Shown here: positions 30,019 through 38,830 of the stretch, in pieces
Layout of the letters: each line of letters opens with the position of its first letter
Position numbering within the stretch: the stretch's first letter is position 1
NCBI GenBank assembly: GCA_905221605.1
Contig: CAJNDS010000867.1
Coordinates: 1-40,000 of the forward strand
Source: Symbiodinium natans
Taxonomy: Eukaryota > Sar > Dinophyceae > Suessiales > Symbiodiniaceae
Length of the DNA: 40,000 nucleotides
Direction: 5' to 3'
The notes under the pieces: generated by a model
What the model saw: only the letters and a program-made list of their open reading frames with translations
The model's database searches: none
What the model was told of the DNA's origin: nothing
Translations under genes and position numbers: made by a program

Positions 30019-30088
30019 GGCCTGGGATCACCTGCGCGAGCGCGCTGGCCCATCGACTTGGGCCTCTCACGTCTGCAGCCTGGGCTTG
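30019..30088 (+). other. Candidate exon (70 bp) in a telomere-bracketed island
   Basis: Between arrays ending 30010 and starting 30089. CAACAAG precedes and GTTTAGGG follows. Frame reads AWDHLRERAGPSTWASHVCS, then LGL. Confidence 0.35.
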
Positions 30089-30223
30089 GTTTAGGGTTTA
30101 GGGTTTAGGGTTTAGGGTTTAGGGTTTAGGGTGTAGGGTTTAGGGTTTCGGGTTCAGGGAAGTTGCATGTTTTTTTTTTTTTGTCCGGGACCGGTTTTTG
30201 GGCGTTTACTGGCATGCGTTTAG

Positions 30224-30277
30224 CAATCTGGCGGCCTGCCGATGCGGCTGCGCACCCTGAAGATGCGTCCAGGGCAG
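30224..30277 (+). other. Candidate exon (54 bp)
   Basis: Preceded by a T/G-rich stretch ending GCGTTTAG and followed by GTTCAGAG. Frame reads IWRPADAAAHPEDASRA. It lies between two G-rich arrays rather than in a C-to-G island. Confidence 0.3.
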
Positions 30278-30917
30278 GTTCAGAGTTTGCTTTTAGGGTT
30301 TAGGGGTTTAGGGGTTTAGGGTTTAGGGCTTAGGGTTTAGGGTTTAGGGTTCAGGGTTCAGCCAGGGCTTGTCCTCTGATAGGCCGTCTTCCAAGCCCCT
30401 TGCGTTGCCGCAAGTTCGAATTCAACCACAACTTCTGTTTGTTTGCGTCTGCAGGGTGTAGGGTTTAGGGTCTAGGGTTTAGGGTTTAGGGTTGGGGGGT
30501 CTTAGGGTTGAGAGCTTGGGGCCCAAAAAGTGCAAGGCGTGGCCTGTCTGCGGCCATGGCGATTCCGGAGGTAGGCAGAGTTGAAAAAAATTGGGGGGGC
30601 GGGGGGGTGATCCAGGTTGGCGAGGTTTAGGGTTTAGGGTTTGGGGGTTCGGGGGTTCGGGGGTTTATGAATGAGGGTCTAACTATCAATCTGTCCCACC
30701 AATGCTTTGTCGAGGGTTACGGGGGTTTGGTGGGGGGTTCAGGACTTCGATGATATGCGGTTGCAGACATGCTTGAGTGAATGAGCTTCAGCACCAACCC
30801 CAAACCCCAAACCCCAACCCCAAACCCCAAACCCCAAACCCTAAACCCTAAACCCTAAACCCTAAACTCTCAACCGCAAACCCTAAAGCCTGAACCCCAA
30901 ATCCGAAACGCTAAAAG

Positions 30918-30988
30918 CCTTGGAAGCCGTCAGAGAAGGAGTACTCTGTGGACGTCGTCATGCCGCAGCCGGCTTGCATTACCTGACT
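30918..30988 (+). other. Candidate exon (71 bp) in a telomere-bracketed island
   Basis: Preceded by CTAAAAG and followed by GTTTAGGG. Frame reads LEAVREGVLCGRRHAAAGLH, then YLT. Confidence 0.35.
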
Positions 30989-31029
30989 GTTTAGGGTTTA
31001 GGGTTTAGGGTTTAGGGTTAGGTTTAGGT

Positions 31030-31275
31030 CGAAAGCACGAACACAAAGAAGCCATGGTCTATATCCCCGTTGGGAATTAGTTTTCTCTTTGTTTATACAA
31101 AACTTAAGAGGATATTAACAACATTTGTTTATTCAGGTTCAAAGGGGAGTACAGTGGTAGCACAGGCAGATATGGCTAGTTCAGTTCATCATCGTCCGTT
31201 ATAAGGGGGCATCATTCGGGCCCTAAACCCGAATTAAGCCCTCTCTACAGCTTCAAAACAACCCAGGGACCCTTG
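31030..31275. other. Moderately AT-rich unique segment
   Basis: More AT-rich than its surroundings, with a pyrimidine-rich stretch and TTGTTTATTCAG at about 31126-31137 that resembles a 3' splice site. Reading frames (for example HKEAMVYIPVGN before a stop) are not recognised. Confidence 0.4.
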
Positions 31276-31844
31276 AACCCCCCTAAACCCTAAACCCTAA
31301 ACCCTAAACCCTAAACCCTAAACCCTAAACCCTAAACCCTAAACCCTAAACCCTAAACCCTAAACCCTTAGGGCTTAGGGCTTAGGGCTGAGGGGGCTAG
31401 GATCTAGCGGCTAGCGGCTTAGGGCTTCGCGGTTTCGAGCTGCGAGTCCTTGGTATTGGGTTCTGTGGGAAGGGGATCTGCAAAGGGCCCGAAACCCTGA
31501 ATTGAAAAATTGATCCCTAACGAACAAGTGGTGCGCTAGGCTTAGGGTTTAGGGTTTAGGGTTTAGGGTTTAGGGTTTAGGGTTTAGGGTTTAGGGTTTA
31601 GGGTTTAGGGTTTAGGGTTTAGGGTTTAGGGTTTAGGGTTTAGGGTTCAAGAGCTCCTGGTCGAGCAGTTTCTCGTTTGGGTTCGCTGTTTAGACCATCG
31701 AAAAATACCCACCCACCCAGAGTTCCCATAACATTAAGAAATACAAAGTTTCTTCTTATTTTTAGGATGGCTCAACATCAAAACTGATGGGTTTAGGGTC
31801 TCAAGGGTTTAGGGTCTCAAGGGTTGAGGGGCTCAAGGCCGGGC

Positions 31845-32408
31845 CTTGCCCACGAATATTTGGGCCTTGCCCACGAATATTGGGCCTTGCTCACGAGTAT
31901 TTGGGCCTTGCCCACGAATATTTGGGCCTTGCCCACGAATATTTGGGCCTTGCCCACGAATATTTGGGCCTTGCCCACGAATATTTGGGCCCTGCCCACG
32001 AATCTTTGGGCCTTGCCCACGAATATTTGGGCCTTGCCCATGAATATTTGGGCCTTGCCCACGAATATTTGGGCCTTGCCCACGAATATTTGGGCCTTGC
32101 CCTCGAACCAAAAGGCCCAAAAATTCGTGGGCAAGGCCCAAAATCCGGATTTTGGGCCTTGCCCGTGAATATTTGGGCCCTGCCCACGAATCTTTGGGCC
32201 TTGCCCACGTGCCCACGAATTTTTGGACCTTGCCCACGAATATTTGGCCTTGCCCACGAACCAAAAGGCCCAAAAATTCGTGGACAAGGCCCAAAACTTC
32301 GTGGGCAAGGCCCAAATCCGGATTTTGGGCCTTGCCCACGAATATTTGGGCCTTGCCCACGAATCTTTGGGCCTTGCCCACGAATCTGTGGGCCTTGCCC
32401 ACGAATAC
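31845..32408. repeat. 21-bp minisatellite with internal inverted blocks
   Basis: About 20 copies of GGGCCTTGCCCACGAATATTT. Near 32108-32150 and 32262-32322 the unit appears in the opposite orientation, joined through the palindrome AATCCGGATT. Because 21 is a multiple of 3, all copies keep frame and both strands are open (GLAHEYL on plus, a GKAQIFV-type repeat on minus). I consider these frames a by-product. Confidence 0.95.
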
Positions 32409-32749
32409 CATTAAGGTTTATAATTATATGGTTGGAGAGGTTAAGGGTTTAGGGCTTAGGGTTAGGCTTTAGGGTTTAGGGTTCAGGGTGTTAGTTAGGC
32501 CGACACCCTCAAGGCAGACTTCCTGAGCCGAAGCTTGGGCCCTAAACCCCGACTTCCTAAGCCCTGAGCCCCAAACCCCGAGCCCCAAGCCCTAAACCCG
32601 AAACCCTAAACCCTAAACCCTACACCCCAAACCCCCAAACCCCAAACCCCTAAGACCCTAACAGAACATCCTAAACAGCCCCGGTGTTACAAGCCTTAGT
32701 TTTCAGTTCCGCGGACAATCTGCGAAGTGGCCACGCCTTGAACCTTGAA

Positions 32750-32995
32750 CCCCCCACGCCCACAACCCCTCAACCCCTCAACCCCTGAACCCCTAAACCC
32801 GTTAACCCCTCAACCCCTCAACCCCTCAACCCCTCAACCCCTCAACCCCTCAACCCCTCAACCCCTCAACCCCTCAACCCCTCAACCCCTCAACCCCGCA
32901 ACCCCTCAACCCCTCAACCTCTCAACCCCTCAACCCCTCAACCCCTCAACCCCTCAACCCCTCAACCCCTCCACCCCTCAACCCCTCAATCCTAA
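32750..32995 (-). repeat. CAACCCCT octamer array
   Basis: About 25 nearly perfect copies of an 8-bp unit, complement AGGGGTTG, with a few CCGCAACC, CCTCCACC and CTCTCAAC variants. It looks like a changed telomere unit amplified locally. Confidence 0.95.
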
Positions 32996-33025
32996 ACGCA
33001 AGCTTGTCAGCTTGTCAACCTGCAG

Positions 33026-33080
33026 AGCTTCATGGCGCGAAAAAAGAAACCCGAACCCTCCACCCTGCCTGCTTGGGAGG
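33026..33080 (+). CDS. First exon of a candidate two-exon gene
   Basis: Preceded by AACCTGCAG, it holds an ATG at 33032: MARKKKPEPSTLPAWE plus one base, then GTCGGGGG. With a 63-bp intron (33081-33143, GT to AG, including a T7 stretch and a TTTAGG word) it joins in frame to 33144-33373, giving 92 residues in all. The minus strand is open across the same region for 74 codons, so this model is one of two possibilities. Confidence 0.35.
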
Positions 33081-33143
33081 GTCGGGGGTGAATCGGGTTT
33101 AGGTCAGGTTGTTTTTTTCGGTTGAGGGCTTCCGTCGTTGCAG

Positions 33144-33373
33144 GGTGGGGGGAGGGCCGAGGTATTGCAACGAGCCGCTCGACGACCTCCTTTCCAAGAA
33201 AACCGGCTACGAGGCTCCACCCTAAACCCAAAACCGCCGCTGGAATTGGGAGGGCCGAATACCGTAACTTCGGGATGTCTCAGCATGGTACCAAAGGTGG
33301 TAGCGGCCTGGTAGGTTACAGGTCAAATCTAGGATCAAGAGAAGTGTGCCAGAATGAAGACCAGCAAATGTAA
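33144..33373 (+). CDS. Second exon of the candidate two-exon gene
   Basis: Starts after TCCGTCGTTGCAG and reads WGEGRGIATSRSTTSFPRKP, later GRAEYRNFGMSQHGTKGGSG, to a stop at 33371-33373. It crosses a CCCTAAACCC word in frame. Gly/Ser/Arg-rich, basic, no known domain. Confidence 0.35.
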
Positions 33374-33451
33374 AAAGGGCCGTACCAGATATGATTGGTG
33401 GCTAGCGCATGAAAATGCTGTCCCTAAGCTCTAATTAAGCTCTAAAGCTTA

Positions 33452-33793
33452 ATGCCTAACTTTGGAAGCAGTTTGGAGGTTACTATGGAGCAGATAAGAT
33501 CTGCGCTGTCCGCTTCAGGAGGAGTGGCTCTTGTCGCCAGTGCCGCTGAGGCGTTGAGGGTTTTAAGGACTGCTCCTTTGTTTCTAGGGCGCGCCCATCT
33601 GAAGTTTTTGCGGAAGCCTAGACATGGGTGGTTGTCAAGATTATCGTCCCTTTTGGGGTCCCTAATAAGAATATTTGGGTACCCCAAAAGGGATCATAAT
33701 CTTGACAACCACCAACATCTTAAAACCCCCCAAACGATTCAGAAGGTTCCGGGGCTTCACTCTAAGCCCTACACCCTAAACCCTAAACCCTAA
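33452..33793 (+). CDS. Open frame of 113 codons with an embedded hairpin
   Basis: MPNFGSSLEVTMEQIRSALS, then ASGGVALVASAAEALRVLRT and APLFLGRAHLKFLRK look protein-like and alanine/leucine-helical up to about 33625. From 33627 the frame runs through a perfect-looking hairpin and ends in NPKP at a telomere word, so only the first 58 codons are plausible coding sequence, perhaps an exon. No family recognised. Confidence 0.4.
   Translation: MPNFGSSLEVTMEQIRSALSASGGVALVASAAEALRVLRTAPLFLGRAHLKFLRKPRHGWLSRLSSLLGSLIRIFGYPKRDHNLDNHQHLKTPQTIQKVPGLHSKPYTLNPKP
33627..33713. repeat. Long hairpin, 36-37 bp arms
   Basis: The left arm (33627-33662) starts GGTGGTTGTCAAGATTAT and the right arm (33677-33713) is its reverse complement with about three mismatches. 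The loop is about 14 bp (TAATAAGAATATTT). It may be a small foldback element. Confidence 0.93.
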
Positions 33794-33794
33794 G

Positions 33795-34545
33795 TCCCAA
33801 ACTCTAAGCCCTCAACCCTAACCCCGAACCCTAAGTCTGAACCTGACGTCCCCTTTCAGGGTTTCGTGGTTTTTGTTTCACTCTCTCACCCTCTCTCTCT
33901 CTCTCTTTTTTGGAGACGGGCTTCGGGATGTGTGGTTAGGACTTAGGGTTGAGGGGTTCAGGGTTAGAGTTTAGGGTCCAGGGCTTGAGAACATTATGGC
34001 TTTAGGGTCTGAGGGTCGAGGTCTTTCGGCTTTGGGGTTGCGGGGGTGTGTTGAGGGGAGTGCTGGTCCTGAGGGCCCTTCGCGCCCTCGACCCTCTAGT
34101 GGGTTGGGCTTCAACCAACCCTAAACCCTCAACCTTCAACCCTAAACCCTCAACCCTAAGCCCTTAAGCCCTCAACCCTAAACCCTAAACCCTGAACCCT
34201 GAACCCTGTACCCGAAAGCCCCCGCAACTTTGGGCCCTACAACCTCAACCCGAGATACTCAGGGGGTTGATTTGTCACGCCTCCGAGCCGGGCAAGAGTT
34301 TCTAGGGTCTTGAGAAGCAACCTAAACCCTAAACCCACACCCCCCCCTTCAACCCCTAAACCCTTAAACCCAAAACCCCTACCCCCTGAGCCCTCCATGG
34401 ATGGCATCTGAGGCGGAGCCTGGTCATTGCGTGAGGGCTAAAGGCACACCCTCTAGGGCTTAGGGTTAAACGAATCTCAAGCACCCCCCCCCTTGCCTCG
34501 AAGACCCATCAGCCCTCATCCCTGAACCCTCAAAGCCTTCAACTC
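33795..34545. other. Degenerate telomere words and unique spacers
   Basis: Contains a short CT microsatellite (33882-33907), G- and C-rich degenerate telomere words, and unique spacers with no recognised gene. ATGGCATCTGAGGCGGAGCC near 34401 followed by GTGAGGGC could be a short first exon, but support is weak. Confidence 0.35.
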
Positions 34546-34739
34546 CTCGCCCTAAACCCTAAACCCCCTAAACCCTAAACCCTAAACCCTGAACCCACTA
34601 AACCCCCTAAACCCCCTAAACCCTCAACCCTAAACCCTAAACCCTAAACCCCAAACCCTAAATCCCAAACCCTAAACCCTAAACCCCAAACCCTAAACCC
34701 TAAGCCCTGAGCCCTAAACCCTGAAAAACATGGGGGCAG

Positions 34740-34813
34740 GCATGCACGGCTTCTTCTGTACCGCCTCGAGAGCTGTGTGGGGCTTGAGGGCTTGGCGCCT
34801 CTGCACCAAATTG
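34740..34813 (+). other. Candidate exon (74 bp) in a telomere-bracketed island
   Basis: Preceded by GGGGGCAG and followed by GCTTAGGG (GC donor). Frame reads HARLLLYRLESCVGLEGLAP, then LHQI. Confidence 0.35.
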
Positions 34814-35902
34814 GCTTAGGGTTTAGGGTTTAGGGTTTAGGGTTTAGGATTTAGGGTTTAGGATTTAGGGTTTAGGGTCTAGGGAGGAGGGTCTAGGGTT
34901 TAGGGTTTGGGGTTTGGGGTTTGGGGTTTGAGCAGATCGTTTTTGCGTGTTTTGATTTTTCTCCGGGTGGATTTTGGGGGCTTAGGGTGTTTGTCTTCGG
35001 GTTTCAGGCTTCATGATGTGGGGGGTTGCCAGATGTGTTTTTCAGGGTTTAGGGTTCCGAGTTCCCTCATCCTCAGGCCCTGAACCCAAAACCCTAAACC
35101 CTAAACCCTAAACCCTAAACCCTAAACCCTAAACCCTAAACCCTAAACCCTAAACCCTAAACCCTAAACACGAGATCCTCGGGCCGAAGCCCCATTTCCC
35201 ATAAGAGCCAGGGGCCCCAGCTTTGAACCTCGAACTTTTTTCAGCCTAAACCCTGAACCCCAATCCCTACCTAAACCCTAAACCCTAAACCCTAAACCCT
35301 AAACCCTAAACCCTAAACCCTAAACCCTAAACCCTAAACCCTAAACCCTAAACCCTAAACCCTAAATTCTGAAACCCGAACCTTGATTGGCAATTCTCCG
35401 AAGCAATGGCCCTTGAATCCCAGTCCCTCCATCCGCAGGATGGCCTGACAGCTTGGGGGGGGGGGTTTAGGGTTTAGGGTTTAGGGTTTAGGGTTTAGGG
35501 TTTAGGGTTAGAGGTTCAAGGTTTAGGGATTAGGGTTTTGGGTTAGAGGTTCAGGGTTTATGGTTTAGGGTTTAGAGTTAGAGGTTCAGGGTTTTAGGGC
35601 AAGGAGTTGGGGTTGGGTTTTAAGCCTTGGGGTGGGGTTGCACGCGTTATAGGGTTGTAGGCTTTAGGGGGTTTGATGTGTACAGGGTCTTGAGGAAGCC
35701 CCGACCCCTCCAAGCCCCAAAGAAGACCGTGAGGCTCCACCGCAGATACTTCGCGACCCGCAACCCGAAACCTTAAACCCCGAAGCCTGGGGTTTAGGGT
35801 TAAGGGCCTAGGGCTTAGGGTTTAGGCTTTAGGGTTTAGGGTTTAGGGTTTAGGGTCTCCAAACCCTAAACCCGAAAACCACTAAAGCCCCTAAGCCCCC
35901 AG

Positions 35903-35967
35903 GAAGTGCTACCGCCTCGCGCGGCGAAGGTGGCGTCCCTGTTCGCCTCCTTGGAGGCGGGGCTGCC
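35903..35967 (+). other. Candidate exon (65 bp) in a telomere-bracketed island
   Basis: Preceded by the pyrimidine-rich CTAAGCCCCCAG and followed by GTTTAGGG. Frame reads EVLPPRAAKVASLFASLEAG, then LP. The best formed acceptor in the region. Confidence 0.4.
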
Positions 35968-36063
35968 GTTTAGGGTTTGGAGACCCTAACCCCTAAACCC
36001 TAAACCCTAAACCCTAAACCCTAAACCCTAAACCCTAAACCCTAAACCCTAAACCCTAAACCC

Positions 36064-36120
36064 TAAACCCTAAACCCTAACCCCTAACCCCTAACCCCTA
36101 ACCCCTAACCCCTAACCCCC
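36064..36120 (-). repeat. CCCCTAA variant heptamer array
   Basis: Seven or so units of CCCCTAA (TTAGGGG) inside a longer CCCTAAA array. One A has been exchanged for a C in every unit, which suggests local amplification of a variant. Confidence 0.9.
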
Positions 36121-36546
36121 AACCCCAAACCCCAAACCCTTAACCCTAACCCTAAAACCTAAACCCTAAACCCTGAAGCTTAAACCCTAAACCCCAAACT
36201 TGGAAGGGCTTTAGGGTTTAGGGCGTGGGGAAAGCCCCCATCCCCCCATGCTTTTGGTTCGGCCGCTACATTGCAATAGTCTCCCCCAGACCTACCCAAA
36301 GTCCACAAGAATATGGCCCCTGATTTACCTACTTCATCATCTCTTCTGTATGCTAACCTGGCCCCCCACCTGAACTTCAAATCCCCTACAGTCCAACAAC
36401 CTTAAAGTCCTGAACCCCAAAGCCCTAAAACCCTTCCCAAACCCTGAGCCCTAAACCCTAAACCCTAAACCCTGGACCCTAAACTCTAAACCCTAAACCC
36501 TAGACCCTAAACCTTAAACCCTAAACCCTAAACCCTAAACATCCAG

Positions 36547-36615
36547 AGGTGGTGCCCGTCACCGCCAGCCCGAAAGCCTGGGAAGCCGCCAGGTACTTCC
36601 TGCCGCCTGGCAAGG
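36547..36615 (+). other. Candidate exon (69 bp) in a telomere-bracketed island
   Basis: Preceded by CATCCAG and followed by GTTTAGGGTGA. Frame reads VVPVTASPKAWEAARYFLPP, then GK. Confidence 0.4.
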
Positions 36616-36776
36616 GTTTAGGGTGATTTAGGGTTTAGGGTTTAGGGTGTAGGGTTTAGGGTTTAGGGTGATTTGGGGTTTAGGGTTTAGGGTTCAGAGG
36701 TTCTCCCCGATTTTTTGTTGGGTGTTCTGTGGTGTAGGGGTCAGGGTTAGGCCCTTTTTTTTGGGGGGAGTTCTTT

Positions 36777-37004
36777 TCATGAGGGTTTAGTAGTGCCTCT
36801 TGCTCGATGGTAGGAGCCTCCCAATCCAACGATCCTCAGAAAGGAAGTAAAACCCAAAGTGAGCAAAAATTCAGCCTCTATGCCAGGCATATGGCGCGCA
36901 GGTATGACAGCCTGGCGGACTTCACCATCGTACTCCATCCCGACGTCTTCGAGCATGCCGCTCGCCCCCTTTGGACAGTCTGAACGTTCTTTAGCGCCGG
37001 TCAA
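36777..37004 (-). CDS. Minus-strand open frame of 75 codons, unrecognised
   Basis: Reads MTGAKERSDCPKGASGMLED, later YDGEVRQAVIPARHMPGIEA and EFLLTLGF. The middle has a natural residue mix without low complexity. The plus strand is also open (36859-37083), so strand and reality are uncertain. It lies between a G-rich array (ends 36693) and degenerate C-rich words from 37228. Confidence 0.35.
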   Translation of the reverse strand: MTGAKERSDCPKGASGMLEDVGMEYDGEVRQAVIPARHMPGIEAEFLLTLGFTSFLRIVGLGGSYHRARGTTKPS

Positions 37005-37631
37005 TGGTGCTAGGCTCCCCCAAGCCCCCCTGAAAGTTACTTTTGACTTTGTAAGTCTACTTAGTATCCCCCCACCTTGCTAACTCCACTTGCTAAGTCA
37101 GAAGGGCTTCCAAGTAAGGGTAGCCCAAATTCTGAACTGATGGTTCCTTTCTTGGGCTGGTCTCCCTCAAAACACGGGCAATTCTACTTTGGGGACACAG
37201 AAAAGTGCAGCGAATGCAGCGAGCTGACCCTAAAACTCTTAAACCCCTACAACCCTAAACCACTAAATCCTACAACCCTAAACCCTACGCCCTAAAACCG
37301 CCCAAAATCCTGAAACCTTGAAACCCTCAAACCCAGAACACCCCCCCCCCCCCACACACTCCAACTGACGAGACTCTTGAGAACCTACCCGAACTACCTT
37401 AAACGCCAGGGTTTAGGGTTTGGGTTTAAGGTTCAGGGCTCCAACACTGGCGGCTCTTTTCATGTGGACTCCATATCTGCCCTGCCCCGTGTAGGATTGA
37501 GAGTTTAAGGCTATCACGAGACAACGCGCCCTAAACCCTAAACCCAAAACCCCAAAGCCTGAACCGTAAACCCGAAACCCCAAACCCTCTGAGCCCTAAA
37601 CCCTAAACCCCACACCCCAAACAAACCGTAA

Positions 37632-37820
37632 ACCCTAAACCCTAAGCCGCCTGAGCCCAAAGCCTTGTTCTCTGAGGTCAACCCTCGCACGCTGCGCAAC
37701 GTGTTGCAGTCCTTGCGTGTCGGCAGCTTCTGGGCGGCAGTCAGAACGAAAGCCTTTTTAAAGTCTAAACCTGAAACCTACACCGAAGTCCAAGCCACAC
37801 ACCCTAACCCTAAACCCTAA
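37632..37820 (+). other. Candidate terminal exon, stop in a telomere array
   Basis: 63 open codons without ATG. The likely coding part starts at about 37677: EVNPRTLRNVLQSLRVGSFW, then AAVRTKAFLKSKPETYTEVQ, ending at TAA (37818-37820) within CCCTAAA repeats. GTTCTCTGAG could be the acceptor. No family recognised. Confidence 0.35.
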
Positions 37821-37920
37821 ACCCCAAACCTTGCACCCTAAACCCTAAACCCCAAACCCTAAACCCTAAACCCTAAACCCTAAACCCTAAACCCTAAACC
37901 CTAAACCCTAAACTAAGTGA

Positions 37921-38064
37921 GGGGTCGCTTCCGTCGAGCGACAGACCCCGAACGCTCGGCCGAGGGCCTTACAGCCCGAGCGCCCAAGCGAAAAGAGAAA
38001 CGGAAAGGTGAGGGTTAAGCCTCACCGTCTGTCCTGGACAGGCCAACGGACATCGGCCTTTTTT
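37921..38064 (+). ncRNA. Cluster of five hairpins ending in a T-run (candidate structured RNA)
   Basis: Successive perfect stems: GTCGCT/AGCGAC (37924-37942, with an alternative outer GGGGT/ACCCC), CGCTCGG/CCGAGCG (37953-37982), GGTGAGG/CCTCACC with a 6-nt loop (38007-38026), CTGTC/GACAG (38029-38041) and AGGCC/GGCCT (38040-38059). T6 follows directly, as in a polymerase III or intrinsic-type terminator. No known RNA family recognised, and no tRNA-like fold seen. Confidence 0.4.
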
Positions 38065-38111
38065 ACGACAACGTCAGTACTCGGCTAAGGGATGGCCGGC
38101 ACCCAGACCAC

Positions 38112-38128
38112 CTTTAGCGTAGCTAAAG
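38112..38128. repeat. Perfect 7-bp hairpin CTTTAGC-GTA-GCTAAAG
   Basis: Isolated hairpin about 50 bp after the multi-hairpin block; possibly part of the same structured unit. Confidence 0.6.
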
Positions 38129-38329
38129 TATAACCCCAAATCGTAACCCTTTGCCTCTGAAATCGGTTCAGGGTTTTGGGTTCAGGGTTTGCCGGCACCC
38201 CCTGCCCCGGGCCCCCTGGACCCTGGTGGCTGGATTCCTGGACCAGGAGGCTGGCGAGGGGGTCCAGGCAGGCTGGTTGCTCAATTTCGTGATTTTGCGC
38301 TTTTTCCTGGCTTTCGGGACTTTTCCTGC

Positions 38330-38830
38330 CGGCCAAGGGCCCCCGAGCCAAGGGCCCCCCGGGCGCCAAGGGCCTGCCGGGCCACCCTAATGCAACAGCC
38401 CCCCAAAAAGACTTTTGTGGCCCAAGGGTTTTCGGGCCAAGGGCCCCCGAGCCAAGGGCCCCGGGCCAAGGGCCCCCCGGGCCAAGGACCCCCCGACCCA
38501 AGCGCCCCCGAAACCAAGGGGCCCCCCAAACTAAGGCAATTAGAGGCAGGGCCCTCGAAGGGCCCCCAGAGGGCTTTTTCGGGCCAAGCGCCCCCCGAGC
38601 CACCGAGGGCCCCCAAAATAAGCAAGATTTCCCTATTCCAACGACCCCCCACTTCCATAGCCAAGGGCCCCCCGAGCCAAGGGCCCCGGGCCAAGGGTCT
38701 TCCGGGCCAAAGACCCCGGCCCAAGGGCTCCCCAACCAAGGGCCCCAGGCCAAGGGTTTTTTGGCCTCTGGGCCAAGGGCTTTCCGGCTTGCCCCGCGCC
38801 AGGAGGCGCCAAGAGCCCCCTAAAGGCTTC
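38330..38830. repeat. GGGCCAAGGGCCCC-type palindromic low-complexity block
   Basis: Roughly 25 irregular copies of CCAAGGGCCCC with GGGCCC palindromes every 12-20 bp. All long open frames here (proline/glycine-rich on both strands) follow from the repeat and are not annotated as genes. Confidence 0.9.

Larger units (their letters stand above)
26400..37916. repeat. Telomere-repeat mosaic with alternating orientation
   Basis: About 40 arrays of TTTAGGG or its complement, each 20-220 bp, separated by unique DNA. Main C-rich arrays: 26758-26827, 27038-27149, 27647-27865, 28187-28372, 28696-28792, 29153-29199, 29921-30010, 30797-30875, 31281-31369, 34546-34724, 35078-35169, 35270-35368, 35984-36178, 36419-36541, 37532-37650, 37800-37914. 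Main G-rich arrays: 26401-26438, 27266-27327, 28880-28938, 29304-29414, 30089-30155, 30291-30361, 30989-31028, 31539-31648, 34814-34929, 35464-35599, 36614-36693. Orientation changes many times, so this is not one terminal telomere. Confidence 0.95.

Noticed and set aside
31787-32452. Long open frames (221 codons plus, 192 codons minus) over the minisatellite
   Set aside because: They are periodic GLAHEYL- and GKAQIFV-type translations forced by the 21-bp unit on both strands.
32745-33125. 126-codon frame with STPQPLNP repeats
   Set aside because: Translation of the CAACCCCT octamer; only the last part overlaps a plausible exon.
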